Counted from the first letter of the stretch, positions 25,055-36,017 are shown. The stretch: DNA of 64,000 bases from Gymnopilus junonius (GCA_015501075.1 JADNYJ010000011.1:62001-126000), one strand, 5' to 3'. Notes: generated from the sequence alone by a model not told the origin. Program-made: numbers and translations.

Positions 25055-26930
25055 AGTAAAAGTGCGCGGTCTTTCGCGCATCTTTTAAAAGACCAAAAGA
25101 CCAGAAAAGACTAAAAGACGCCTCGTCTTTTAAAAGCCCAGTCGGTTTTCTCACAGAAGACAATACTGACTTTAATAGACCGGTATTTACTTTTGAAAGA
25201 CGTTTTGTACTTTGATGAGATCTAGACAAATGTGAAAAATTTCCGTCAAAGCAGGGGGTATTCAGGCATACAGTTCCTCCTCATATGCCCTCTTTTCCTC
25301 CTCACTAACTCTCAAGGCCAGCCCACTGGCTGACGAACTATCAGCCACTGCTTCCGCTGTTGCCTGCTTCTTCTTCTTTCCCACAAAAGCTGCCGCCGTC
25401 CACATGATCACAGTCTATTCCTGCTCCATCAGCTTCGTGATTCAATAGTGTTGAGACCGCATTTGGTGAATTCGTCTTTTACAGCGAGGACAGCGGGCTT
25501 CCAAAATGGTGGTACCACAAGGAAGAAACAAAACGCTTGAACAAACGAGGACCTGTGACTGAAATTCATGAGTCAACAGTGCAAAAACAGATGGAGAAAA
25601 TTTAGAATGTGCACACCTGTTGTTCCCATGAAATTGAACTCTACTACCACTGTCTCTGAGTCTGCAAGATGGTGAGAGTAGCTGTAGCAGCAGCCAGGGC
25701 TCGCTTTTGGAATGTAACCGTGAGCAAGCTGGTATTGCCTGGCTGGAAGCCATCCAATATTCGATGCATGGACCTAGTGGAGTGGAGTGAGTGAGATGCT
25801 CTGGATGTCGAAAAGAAGCTATAGTACGGACCTCAGACTTGTAGGACTGGCATGCTTTACCTTATCGCCTCCAGTAGTCATACCAATATGGCTTCCATTG
25901 AGAGTTTGATTAACTGTAAGAATGGTAATAGAAAAATGCATGAGGGAAGAATGCACAGTGTGAGTTGCATGTAGTCAGCCTGTAATGAGAAGCAAGTGCA
26001 GACTGGAACAAATGGGAGTGAGGCGGTGCAGATGTCGAAAAGAATGTTATACGGACCTTAGATGTACAGGACTGGCATGCTGGTTAATGTTTAACTGTAA
26101 GGATATGAGCATGGCTACTCAAAAAGAAATGGAGGAAGAACGCACAGCATGAGTTGCAAGTAGGCGGCCTGTAACCTTCCTGTTTCCAGGGTTGTGAGGA
26201 CAAGAGGGTACAGGGGTGACAGCGAGGAACACAGATTGAGATGGGCGAGGGTGAGAGACAGAGAAGATGAAGGTGAAGATGAAAGAAGATGGCATCAATA
26301 ATTGCCGTAAACAGAAGTTCAACATATCACGTGTGCCGGAGTTCAAAATGACTTTGCACAAATCAATCGTCAACGCGTCACTGATTAAACGGTTAAACCG
26401 TCTCTGTCTTCATCTAGTGGACACTTACACTCCTCTGTGTAATGCTGTATGCCTTCTCCACCTATGCTATTCTACCTCCCCCATAAGCCAATAATTGCCG
26501 TCACGATGCCCACTCCCTGCCAACACTTCCGTGACTCTTCTGCCTGGCAGACCAATCGAGGATTGTCTTCGCATCTCACCACCGACTATGCGCTGTGGTA
26601 CCACCTCTGGTGTGACACTATCATGTTGCTGTCACTACTATGTAATAACATACTTCCTGCCAGGTGACCTATGCCTTTCGTGTAAGTAGGTAGTGGAAAT
26701 GGAGTTCTTGTTTGCAAATTTCTATCTGCTGCATCTATTTTGAACGCGAGAGTCAACTATATGGAATTAGAGCCAAATACCGAATTAAAAATGTAGAAAA
26801 GAAAGACAAAGATAATGAAAGATATGGAACTGAAAGTAAAAGACAAATTAAGACTGATGGCAAAAGACCAAGACACGGAAAGTGAAATACATCACGTGAA
26901 AGTAAAAGTAAAAGAACGCGCACTTTTGCT
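25055..26930. mobile_element. hAT-like non-autonomous DNA element inserted in Copia pol
   Basis: Ends are AGTAAAAGTGCGCGGTCTTT on the left and the inverse of AGCAAAAGTGCGCGTTCTTT on the right; with the neighbouring base the ends read CAG...CTG, the hAT style. It separates the reverse transcriptase from RNase H, and the reading frame on both sides fits once it is removed. The 8 bases outside the ends, CTGTTCAT and ATGTTAAG, match at 5 positions, a possible degraded 8-bp target duplication. Inside there is no transposase, only short minus-strand frames (25442-25753, and one ending near 25266) and a tandem duplication. Confidence 0.7.
25795..26185. repeat. Imperfect tandem duplication, ~200-240 bp unit
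   Basis: GATGTCGAAAAGAA...GGACTGGCATGCT occurs near 25804-25857 and again near 26032-26082, and GCACAGTGTGAGTTGCATGTAG (about 25952) is echoed near 26140. The order is the same in both units, so a tandem duplication within the inserted element. Confidence 0.55.
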
Positions 26931-27672
26931 GATGTTAAGAAAGACATCTCTACCCTTGATCAAGAATGCCTCAACAAACTCCCCTATTGATCTCTCGTCG
27001 GATGCTTGATCTATCTATCAGTTGGTACTCGCCCGGATATTTCTTATGCCATACAACAACTGTCCCAATTCCTCGACTCCTATACCTACACTCACTGGAA
27101 TGCTGCTATTCGAGTTATTCGCTATCTAAAGGGAACTAGGGGACTAAGGCTAACTCTTGGTGGCAATAAACCTATTACGCTTCTTGGTTTCACCGATTCT
27201 GACTGGGCTAACTGTCTTGACACGAGGAGGAGTGTTGGAGGATACAGATTCACACTCGGATCAGGTCTGATATCCTGGAATGCACGGAAACAAAAAACCG
27301 TCGTGACGTCATCCTGCGAAGCAGAATACACAGCAGCATTTGAGGCAACAAAGGAATCCATATGGCTTCGAGGTCTTCTGTCTGCGATCGGATTTCAACC
27401 CGCTTCATCCACCCTTATATTATGTGACAACAATGCCGCCATCATTCTATCCGAGGATCCATCCCTCCATCAACGCATCAAACATATCGACATTAAATAT
27501 CATTTCCTCCGTGAGCGCGTCAACATGGGAGAAATCTCACTGAAGTACATCAACACGAATGACAACTTGGCGGATATCTTCACCAAGGCTCTCGAACATC
27601 GACGCTTCGCACGCCTACGAGATTTCCTAGGTCTCAAGTGATTCCATGTGAGGAGGAGCAGCTCAGGTTTAT

Positions 27673-27684
27673 GGTGAGGAGGAG
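27673..27684 (+). promoter_or_regulatory. Polypurine tract
   Basis: GGTGAGGAGGAG immediately precedes the 3' LTR, the position of the plus-strand primer in LTR retrotransposons. Confidence 0.75.
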
Positions 27685-28047
27685 TGTTGGAAGGTGTTTG
27701 CACCATCAACCGACAAATGGATGGACGCTTAGGCCTTTGCTAAAGGGCCGACACTTTGTCCTCTCGCATTATTTCTATCCCCACATTATCTCTATGCTTT
27801 GGCCCGGACTAAGCAACATGGCCCTCTATGATACGTATATAAGACCTATGTAGGAGTGGAATCACCTCAGTCAATTATTCCCTTGACTGAGGTGAGCCAC
27901 TCATTCTTTATTATCTTACTCATTTACTCACGTACCATAGTATCATTGTATTCTAGGTACGACTACTAATTTAGTCGATTATTCCCTTGACTGAGTATCA
28001 TTGTATTCTAGCTTGACTAGACTTATCTACGGGCTTAGATTTCAACA
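27685..28047 (+). repeat. 3' LTR
   Basis: 363 bp, TGTTGG...CAACA, uninterrupted copy of the LTR. It differs from the 5' copy at scattered sites (for example GGACGC versus GGATGC, CCCGGAC versus CCCAGAC) and lacks a short stretch around the TATA-like motif. Confidence 0.93.
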
Positions 28048-28534
28048 TTTCAGAAACCTGGCTGGACTCGCGAAAAGTCAGAAGGTGGTTTTTTGACGGT
28101 TACATCTATTCAGTCGCAAGAAGCGCGCCCAACATGGAAGAATTGGAACTGCTTGCAGATGGATTCATTCAACCGACCACATACGTGCGTCCCACTAAGA
28201 TTATTTCGATACTAACCGATTCTCATATACTGGCGCAGGCAAAAATCTCACCAGCACTCAAGCAATTCTGCATCTTAAGACGTCTGTATTATAATGCTGC
28301 AATCTACAACGCGGTTCATGAAAAGGCATTCTTCAGTGTGGCCAAAGAATTCGCGAACAGCTGTAGATCACTGGAAGTCATAACATACATTAACAACAAA
28401 GAGACAACTGGCTATTTGTCGGCCACAATACGAAGATAAGAGGCATGGTCAGCGATGTAATACCAGGGAATGGATATGTATTGCTAATAGGTCGTGAAGA
28501 CGAGCCATTTCCTCGTAGTCTGTGTGATGAGTGA
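28048..28534 (+). pseudogene. F-box gene, 3' part, after the retrotransposon
   Basis: Begins with the second TTTCA target copy and reads SETWLDSRKVRRWFFDGYIY, then SAPNMEELELLADGFIQP and ALKQFCILRRLYYNAAIY. It ends, after a small shift near 28435, with GREDEPFPRSLCDE and a TGA at 28532. This is the leucine-rich C-terminal half of the F-box protein whose start lies at 18222. The frame across the insertion point is off by one relative to the upstream half after removing one TTTCA, so the original exon join is uncertain. Confidence 0.6.
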
Positions 28535-28584
28535 GCGTTGGCGAAGTAAATAAAGTGGTATGTGTAAATTATGCTTTTAAGTCT

Positions 28585-28774
28585 TGCGACAGAATTCGCA
28601 GAAAGTTATAGATTCCTCTAAACATCAAATGACATTGACAATGGGATTTTACCATGTTTTTCGGCCAAAATAATACCCGACGAGAATGGTGTAGTCAAAG
28701 AAGTCATACGAAGAGAGGTATACGGATTGCAGATTGCTCGTGAAGACAAGCCATTCGCTCGTGGTTTATATGTC
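28585..28774 (+). pseudogene. Tandem duplicate of the F-box C-terminal end
   Basis: A second, diverged copy of the tail directly upstream (28341-28534): TEFAESYRFL matches KEFANSCRSL, and AREDKPFARGLYV-stop matches GREDEPFPRSLCDE-stop. It contains an internal stop. The bases from 28775 to 29118 hold no gene I can support. Confidence 0.55.
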
Positions 28775-29118
28775 TGATATTAAAACTCTACCTACTGGTA
28801 AAATACGTCAGCACCGCCTCCTTTGCAGGGAACAATACGAAGACTTGAACTATAGGGCATTATCAAAGTGTGTCCGCATAAGGTGTTATACAAATGACAA
28901 GTGTCGACGTAACATACAACAAAGAGGCCAAAGAATTCGACAAAGCAGCCTTGCGAACTACCCTCTGGAATACCCATAACCCCTCTAATTTCTCTCGGCT
29001 CGGAATCAAACATTCGCCTGATCGCGCTTCACGAGTGGCATCAATCCCTGCTGAAACAGCATCCTCCTCAAGTTGGCAAAGCTCAAACCGTCAACCTGAA
29101 CCAACATAGCTACCCATC

Positions 29119-29792
29119 CTATTTCTTTCCAGCTTCGATAGCATCCCCATTCTTGCACGCGATGATCTTAATCTTTTGTGAGCTGACCATATCATTCGAC
29201 TCCATCTTGAACGTCGGGTTCTTGATGATGAATGTCCAGACATCGTCACAGAGTCGGTATGTCCGGAGATGACCCTGTACAACGGTAGAAAACGCAAGCA
29301 AGTCAAGTAGGACAACAAGGCGGTAAGCAGACAGAACAAAAACATCAGTAAGAAGTATTCCACGTGATTAGGATGACCGGCGTACCTTCAAATTGGTCTT
29401 CGTCTTCACCTGCTTCACCATCGTGTCCGCGAGCGACTTGTCGAACTGTAAGGAATGTAAGCCACCCAAGGAGAAAGGGAGGTTGAACGATGCAGAGGAG
29501 TATAGAATCAAGGGTTAAAACCTCTTCACGAATTCATGATGGTTTCCCTCCCTCGCACAGAGCATGATGCACACTGCGAAAAAGAACCCACCTGCTGCAA
29601 CACCTTCATCGCCAACTGAGGAGTAATCGCACCGCTCGTGATGAGTTCGTCCAGCGAGTCCGTCAGAGCCATGCCAATCCTATGCAACCAGCCCGGAAAG
29701 AGCCAGCCAGCAGGTCAGGAAAAATGGCATCCGCAGCCATTGGGAACCACATACGACGATCCTCTGTAAAATTCATAGTACGCAGACGCCAT
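29119..29792 (-). CDS. TOA2: Transcription initiation factor IIA gamma (small) subunit
   Basis: Four exons on the minus strand: 29755-29792, 29592-29679, 29386-29445 and 29119-29274, all with GT-AG introns. The phases close exactly to 342 nt (113 aa plus stop). The protein starts [13 protein letters not shown] and continues [46 protein letters not shown] and [10 protein letters not shown]. This is the conserved N-terminal four-helix part and C-terminal beta-barrel of TFIIA gamma. Length is normal for the family. TFIIA binds TBP-DNA in RNA polymerase II pre-initiation complexes in the nucleus. The frame is intact. Confidence 0.96.
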
Positions 29793-31626
29793 GGTCGGTA
29801 TAAAGAGTCAAAAATGAGTGCAATATTTTTAGTTTTCCTCTTTTCCGTCAGGAAGAGGAGGTGATGTGGACAGGAGAGACCAGTGAAGAGCTGCAAAGGT
29901 CGCCGAACACAGTGGTCGGTCGAGAAAGGGTGATTAGTAGTGGTGTCACACGTTATGACTCAACGGTATCCCGGTCACGTCGGTGTGACAAGCGAATGAC
30001 CGGGCCGGTACATACTTGCCCGAGTTTTGGTAAATCTTGGGTAGATCCCTTCAAGGCAGAATCAGTCCCCTAGAATGCCTGCAGAGCGCAGAAAATTTGA
30101 GTAAAACACATTGTCGTGGACTCTCGGAAGGAATTGCGCCTCAGTAATTTTGTACAGGATTTAAAATGGTTACACAGAGGCGTTTATCCCATCGGCCGCA
30201 TTGGTCCCGCAGCTCCCGCTTCCATTAAAGTGGTGCTACACGATTATTGTAAATAGAAGCAAGGTTCTTGTCAATGATGCGGATGAGTAAGACGTCTAGA
30301 GACTTTTTATATCGGCCTATCAAACCAAGGTGAGAAGCATAAGCAAGAGCATAGGCAGATACAAGGAGTAGATGAAAAATAAGTATTGAGTGCTACTTGT
30401 CAAATGATGAGTGAGGGCTGAGCCGACATAGGATTACTTAAGAGTGCAATTGCATTGATGTTAGGCTGTTCTCCCATGTCGAGATGATTATGTCGAGCCA
30501 ATCATAAAGTCAACTCATGGTCACAACGATATAACGTTACACTTACAGGGGGTTAGTCCAAAAAAGAAGGGCGATTTTTGTATCATTTATTGACGTCGCA
30601 TTAGCATCGATAATAGAGGGAAAAGATGAGATATTGGCGGCACGTCTAATTTATAATTAGACGCTTTTATCACGTGGAGTGAATATCGGACGGTCGCGTG
30701 CACGTCCCGCCAGCTCTCACTTTGACCTTCTCCATTCTTCCCAATTATCCGAGGCTGTAGTTCCGGGCTGATCATCCTAGAACGATGTTGATATGGACTT
30801 CGCGTGGCTACACTATGAATAAAGTACTTTTGAAGAGCTGGCGCAGTTGGTTGCGTCATTCCGAAGGACCTACTATTCGAAAAGAAGTAACATCTTCGGT
30901 GAGTTGCTGCACATTACTTTCAGCATCTAAAATACATTGACAAGGGATTTAAAAAACGTTTCATTACTTTAGTTTAGCCCTTTGATTCAATTGATCATGA
31001 CTCTATTGATACAAGGCACAATACCTCTGCAGCACAGCCGATCAGGTCAGCGGTGAGGCTTATTCCTCCTCCGTCCCGCCAATGTCAGTCGGCAAGACGA
31101 ATGGCAGCGGAAGGAACTAGTCTTCTGTAGTTTTTACCGAAAAACATCCCAAGCGGAAAAGCGATGGATGCCCAATCCTCAGAGGTGCCTATTTTGTTGC
31201 TTAAAATACCGCGAAGCTCTCATCAGACATAGATCCAGGTCTGAACGCTTGCTTGATTACATGTGCCCGACGGACTTTTAGAATCAAAGCAAGAACTTTT
31301 TCCCCACGGGACTTGTTGGTACTTTTTCCCAAAGACGACGCATTCACAATTCTCGGATATTCGCCGGCGCGAGTGACTTCATCACGCCCCTCCAAATTTT
31401 CCTCGGGTCCGTCAATATGCTGAGGGCTCATTACAATGCGGCATTCAATACGCTGTACTTATTCTCCGAGACCTCTTACCTTTTGAATCGTTAGTACTAA
31501 TTTCCCCGCATGACATAGTAAAATAACACATTCTGAGTGTCATCTCAAAAAACTTCCCTAGGGCTTCGTTCAATATAGCGACGTTTACGCGAAGACATAT
31601 TATCGGGAATAAGGATGCCTGAAACC
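29793..31626. other. Intergenic, no gene recognised
   Basis: About 1.8 kb between the divergent TFIIA gamma and LPMO genes, likely containing both promoters. Short frames only (30587-30859, 31201-31431 on the minus strand), with no motif. Confidence 0.5.
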
Positions 31627-31634
31627 TATAAAAG
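31627..31634 (+). promoter_or_regulatory. TATA box of the LPMO gene
   Basis: TATAAAAG 41 bases before the ATG at 31675. The spacing implies a very short 5' leader. Confidence 0.65.
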
Positions 31635-31674
31635 GTGTGAAACTGAGGCTCTGTGTCGTCAAGCCAAGCCAAAA

Positions 31675-33161
31675 ATGTTTGGACTCGCTACTCTCGCTCT
31701 CGCTCTCTGCGCTGAACGCGCTGCCGCTCACGGTGGTGTCCTCTCCTACTCCTGGAGCGGTAACTGGTACTGGGGTTGGCAACCATATAACTCTCCTACT
31801 GGACAGACTTCGATCCAGAGGCCATGGTCTACTTAGTAAGTGATAGGAACTGGTTTTGCCATGATTTCTGGAGATATTTAATTCTTGTTTTTCAGCAATC
31901 CTATCACGGATGCCACTGACCCCACCCTGTCCTGTAACGACAACGGCCAAGCTGGTGCTCTTCAGTTGACTGCCACCGTTGCTGCAGGCACAGCTATTAC
32001 TGCCTACTGGAATGTCCCCTGGCCCCATAACATTGGTCCAATGGTAGAACAAATTCTCTATTGGTACAATCTTGAAACGTCACTTAGAAATGGTGTCTTT
32101 TGTGTAGCTGACTTACCTCGCCCAATGTCCATCTGCTGGCTGCACGTCAGCTAGCTCCAGCACGCTGCAATGGGTAAGTTGCACACCTTCCAACTGGCTG
32201 TTCAGTTCTAATACTTATCATTTTAATTGTAGTTCAAGATCGACGAAGCTGGTCTCTTGTCTGGCACTGTTTTCAGCGGAACATGGGGTTCTGGAAAGAT
32301 GATTGCCGACAACAGCAGCTGGACCACTACTATCCCCCAAACCGTTCCCAGCGGAAACTATATGATCCGTTTCGAGACGATTGCCCTTCACTCTTTGCCC
32401 GCTGTACGTTCGCCTTCCGTAGAAATTGAACTTTAAACTGACTGGACCGACCTTCAATAGCAATTCTACCCTGAATGTGCCCAGATTACGATCACTGGTG
32501 GAGGAACTTTGGCTCCCACTGCTGCTCAACTCGTTACCTTCCCCGGCGGTTACAGCAACAGTGACCCTGGATGTAAGTTTTCTGTAATGCTGTCTCCGAA
32601 CCTGCATCTTAATTCTCTTTTTCAGTGACCATCGACGTCTACACCAACGATGCCCAGACCGAGTACGTATCAGTTTGAACAGTTTCCAATGAACGAAAGT
32701 CGTTAAATCTTATATCTAGAACTACCTACCCGATTCCCGGACCTCCTCTCTACGGCTCGAGTGTAAGTTATAAAGATTTGCTGTGCTGAGGTTTCGCTTA
32801 ATTTTCCATAGTCAACTGGCACGACTGTTAGCCAACCCTCGTCCACTCCTTCTTCCACGCCCATCAAAACCACCCCTTCAACCACGCCCATCTCCACGCC
32901 AGTCAGCACCCCAAGCTCGACACCAACCGGTGCCACTGCTGCTCATTATGCTCAATGTGGTGGACAAGGCTGGACTGGACCGACCGTATGGTGAGGCGCT
33001 TCCTTACTCTGAACTCTGACTTCATTTCTTACGCTCTAAATTCAATCTAGTGCTTCTCCTTTCACCTGCACCGTTTCCAACCGTAAGTTTTTGAAAATGG
33101 TAAAGTTTGACATATGGCTAAGCAATAATTTTCCACAGCCTACTATTCGCAATGCCTGTAA
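31675..33161 (+). CDS. AA9 lytic polysaccharide monooxygenase with C-terminal CBM1
   Basis: Ten exons: 31675-31835, 31896-32043, 32108-32173, 32233-32403, 32461-32572, 32626-32662, 32720-32762, 32812-32990, 33051-33082 and 33139-33161. They total 972 nt (323 aa plus stop), in frame throughout. A signal peptide (MFGLATLALALCAERAAA) is followed by His at the predicted mature N-terminus, the first ligand of the copper histidine brace. The second His is in PWPHNIGPM, and QFYPECAQI near 32461 matches the AA9 core. A Ser/Thr/Pro linker leads to a cellulose-binding CBM1 (HYAQCGGQGWTGPTVC, then TCTVSNPYYSQCL) with four Cys and the aromatic binding residues. The enzyme is secreted and oxidatively cleaves crystalline cellulose or related glucans; the exact substrate cannot be told. 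It converges on the amidase gene. Confidence 0.95.
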
Positions 33162-33979
33162 TGCTAAGCACATACATACGTTAAAAGTTAATTTTCTTGT
33201 ACAATCTTGTTCCTCATTTTCCGAATTCAATCCTTTTATATTTAATTTTGCTATGCTTGAGTCATTGCGGTTTTCTGACTGTCTGACTGTCATTCAAGTG
33301 GCATGGCCGCGAGCGATATAGGTTAAAGTGATTTTTTTTTACTAAATTCTTGATATATACTATATTCTTAAGCAGATGTCGCGAATTCGTGTACATCAGT
33401 TTGTCCCTCCCTCCTTTGAGGCCGGCCTTTTTGTTCTTCTCTTGCTTTCTTTCTGTTCTGCCCTTAAACCCCTTCTTTGGCCGAAGCGGAGCGAGGTCGG
33501 GGTCTTAAGTACTATATTGTGACCATTATACCCTGTGATCTTAGTTGAACTTTGGTAATGAACAATATCTTATGCTGCAAGGAACGGATCATAGGTTTTC
33601 AAAAGCTGCCTGCTTTCATGTCCGAAGATGTCGTACTGAAAGAAGGAGGGAAAGGCACCTTTGTCTGCATCATCGCAGAGTCGCAGATAAAAGGTTGTCA
33701 AGCGTACGCTCCGGCCATTAATGGCCGGAGCGTACGCTTGACCAGGAATATATTTTACGACTATAAGGTGAACTGTTTTACAACGTCCGTGATTACGGCG
33801 GCAGATAAGAATAAGTAAGAAAAATGCGAATGAACGAATGAGACAGCCACAGTGAAGAACTGGTTATGCAAAGAAAGAACGAAAGCAAAGAAGCAATGAT
33901 ACAAAGAGAGTACAAATGAATGGAGCGTCTATGACGAATGATGAATAGTAAAGTATTCGGATAGAAGTTTGGAGATGAA
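33162..33979. other. 3' intergenic region between LPMO and amidase
   Basis: No gene. The + frame 33552-33818 is shaped partly by the palindrome it spans. Poly-T and GC-rich stretches near 33330-33500. Confidence 0.5.
33697..33742. repeat. Perfect 46-bp palindrome with no spacer
   Basis: Two 23-base arms, starting GTCAAGCGTACGCTCC, meet at GGCCATTAATGGCC and are exact reverse complements. It lies in the 3' intergenic space between convergent genes. It could extrude as a cruciform, or form a hairpin in read-through RNA. Confidence 0.9.
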
Positions 33980-36017
33980 TCACAGGTTGACTTTGTTGAT
34001 AAAGGCTGTCCCTTGTGCGTGCAGCGCAGCCTCGATGATCTGCATACCTTCAAGCACCTTCTCTTCTTCGAGCCTTCTTCCGGCGATCTGGATACCTAGT
34101 GGTAGACCATGCATCTTCTCCGCGTCGTAGATCGAATATGCTCCCTTGGCAGAGGCAGAGAATGATCTGTATTGTTCAGTCTTGGTGAAATTTTCAGGAA
34201 GGCCATCTAAGGCCTTATCGACATAGGTAACGGGCAGACTGCCTGTGGTGTAATCGAGCTGGATTAAACAAGAAGTCAACATTTTGCAGACAGACGATCG
34301 ATCGGATTTGGAGAATGAACTTGCCAAGCTGAACAAAAAGGTATATCCTGCGCTCATAAGCGTCGCTTTCTCAGAAGTATCATTTTCCAATGCTGGAAAG
34401 GCGATCGGAACAGTGAGAACAAAGTCAAGACCTTCCTCCGTCCATTTCTGGTGCCACGCGGCCCTATACCTGTCTCTGGCGGCGACGTTGCCTCGATCTT
34501 GTACAACGGTCTTTACGTGCATAATATCGTAGAGCTGACTAGCCACAGGATCTCGCGAGCGGAGGAAGAAGGAGAGGATCTTCTTGAAAAGCCTTGGCAA
34601 GTTAAGGAGGTCTAGAATCGCCTTGGTTGGTGCAGAGACGTTCTCGCCTGGCTGAAGAGCATTTCGAATTTGCGCACCTCCAAGGTATCATCAAATGAGC
34701 TGCTCGCGTAAGAGAAGCCGGAGCACTTACCACCGTCTGAGAAGAGGAGCTGGTATCCTATCTTCAAGCCTTCGAATACATCAGGAGGATGACTATATAA
34801 TAATAATACGTATCAAAATGCATCAAAAGAGTAAGACTGACTTACAAATCAACGACTTCGTGTCCCTGCTTTTTAAGAGCGGCAATAACCGTGGATAAAG
34901 CACGTTTGCAAGCAGGGGTAGGGGGGATCGTACCTAAGAGGAATCAGATCAGAAAGAAGTAATCGAGAAGAGGCCGGCTTACCATCATCCCATATTACTC
35001 CCCATTTCAATTTTCGACCTTCATCTTGAAGATTAACGTTGTGCCAGGGAAGCGGGACACACTGTACGAGCATAAGTCAGCATGACTAACATAAGGATGC
35101 CCGCAATGCTTACTGTATGATCGTAATGCCATGGCCTGGCCGAAACAAGCCTTTGGCAGAACTCCCGTAAGTCGGTCAGATTGTTGGCCAATGGAGATAT
35201 CACAATCGGAATTGACTCTAATCCAGACAAAGACGATTGATTTCCCCATGATGGGAACCTCCCTGCACTCCCCTTCAAGGACCAGACACCACAAAAATGG
35301 GCAGGAATCCTAACACTTCCAGCGATATCCGTGCCGATTTCGATCTTGCTCCCTCCGCAAGCCACCAGTGCGCCACCACCTCCTGTCGACGCTCCAGCCG
35401 TATGCGCATGATTGTATGGGTTGGTGGTCCGACCGTAGATGTCGGATATTGTTTCAATTGAAATCAGGCCAGTCGGAACAGTCGTTTTGACGTGAATTAA
35501 TGCACCGGCATCTTGAAGGAGGCGTACAATGGAAGAGGAGGTTGCTGACGGTTGACCAATGTTTCGGGAAAAACTGATGGTGGAGTCGTGACCCTCGATG
35601 TCTATCGTCTCTGCACGGCGGAGAGCGGGAATAAGTTATTTGGGGAAAGATACATGGCGGTGGAACTCCATACCTTTGATGCTGATTGGTACACCCATCA
35701 GACTACGCTCGCGAATGGTTTCGGTGACGCCTGCGTCAGAATCCACACCAGGGCCCCAGTTAGCAACAGAAGAAGTAGCCAATGCCTCGTCGAACATGAG
35801 ATCGGCAAGACAGTTGGTGGCCTTGTGGGCGAACAGGGCCTTCTTCGCATACGCCATCATGATGGAGGAAGGTTGGATAGCCCCAGAACGACATTTAGTT
35901 ACAAGTTCAGAAAGTGAAAGAGCGTGGATCTTCTCCTCGGATGAAGAGAGTGGAGAGGAATAAACAGGAGAGAGAGACTCGATCTTCGACTGCCTCTCCG
36001 CCTGCTTCGTCGCGCTG
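33980..36017 (-). CDS. Amidase-signature family hydrolase (acetamidase-like)
   Basis: A multi-exon gene on the minus strand ending with TGA at 33980. The Ser-cisSer-Lys triad regions are visible: the Lys in GVPISIKGMEFH (about 35665-35700), and the Gly/Ser-rich block leading to ACGGSKIEIGTDIAGSVRIP (about 35300-35365), where GTDIAGS carries the catalytic Ser. The C-terminal part has PIAFPALEND, LDYTTGSLPVT and GLPLGIQIAGRRLEEEKVL, usual for fungal acetamidases. The first recognisable residues (ATKQAERQSKIESL) start just inside an intron acceptor near 36017; the upstream exon with the ATG is not resolved. It hydrolyses an amide to a carboxylate and ammonia, substrate unknown. Introns interrupt it several times. 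Confidence 0.85.

Larger units (their letters stand above)
20992..27641 (+). pseudogene. Copia gag-pol polyprotein with six TGA stops
   Basis: One frame runs from MSMADNGDSD at 20992 to 25054, and the RNase H part resumes after an inserted element to 27641. Domains: gag with SYNYVTGDA (UBN2-like); zinc knuckle CSNCRKCGHKDKYC (about 21799-21840); protease motif YSGAS (about 22258-22272, family normally DSGAS); GAG-pre-integrase WHHCLGH...CVSC (22650-22780); integrase core with WIDLFGP, SVDNGTE and CVERMH acidic residues; reverse transcriptase with QIDIKMAFLYG and HVDDFL (24787-24804); RNase H with FTDSDWA, SSCEAEYTA and LADIFTKAL. In-frame stops are TGA at 21520, 22312, 23320, 23824, 23986 and 26988. 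No frameshift is needed across the 20992-25054 segment. Confidence 0.92.
19155..28047 (+). mobile_element. Ty1/Copia LTR retrotransposon carrying nested insertions
   Basis: The element begins TGTTGGAAGG at 19155 and ends TTTCAACA at 28047. It is flanked by the 5-bp direct repeat TTTCA (19150-19154 and 28048-28052), a target-site duplication. The 3' LTR is 363 bp. The 5' LTR is the same sequence expanded by an insertion. Internal order is gag, protease, integrase, reverse transcriptase, RNase H, the Copia arrangement, on the same strand as the F-box gene it splits. A primer-binding site abuts the 5' LTR and a polypurine tract abuts the 3' LTR. LTRs differ at a handful of positions, so the insertion is not brand new. 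Stops in gag-pol make it non-autonomous. Confidence 0.95.

Noticed and set aside
25442..25753. Minus-strand frame with CGTTILEARCPRCKRR as a zinc-finger transposase fragment
   Set aside because: Only one Cys pair with no transposase motifs nearby; too weak to call.
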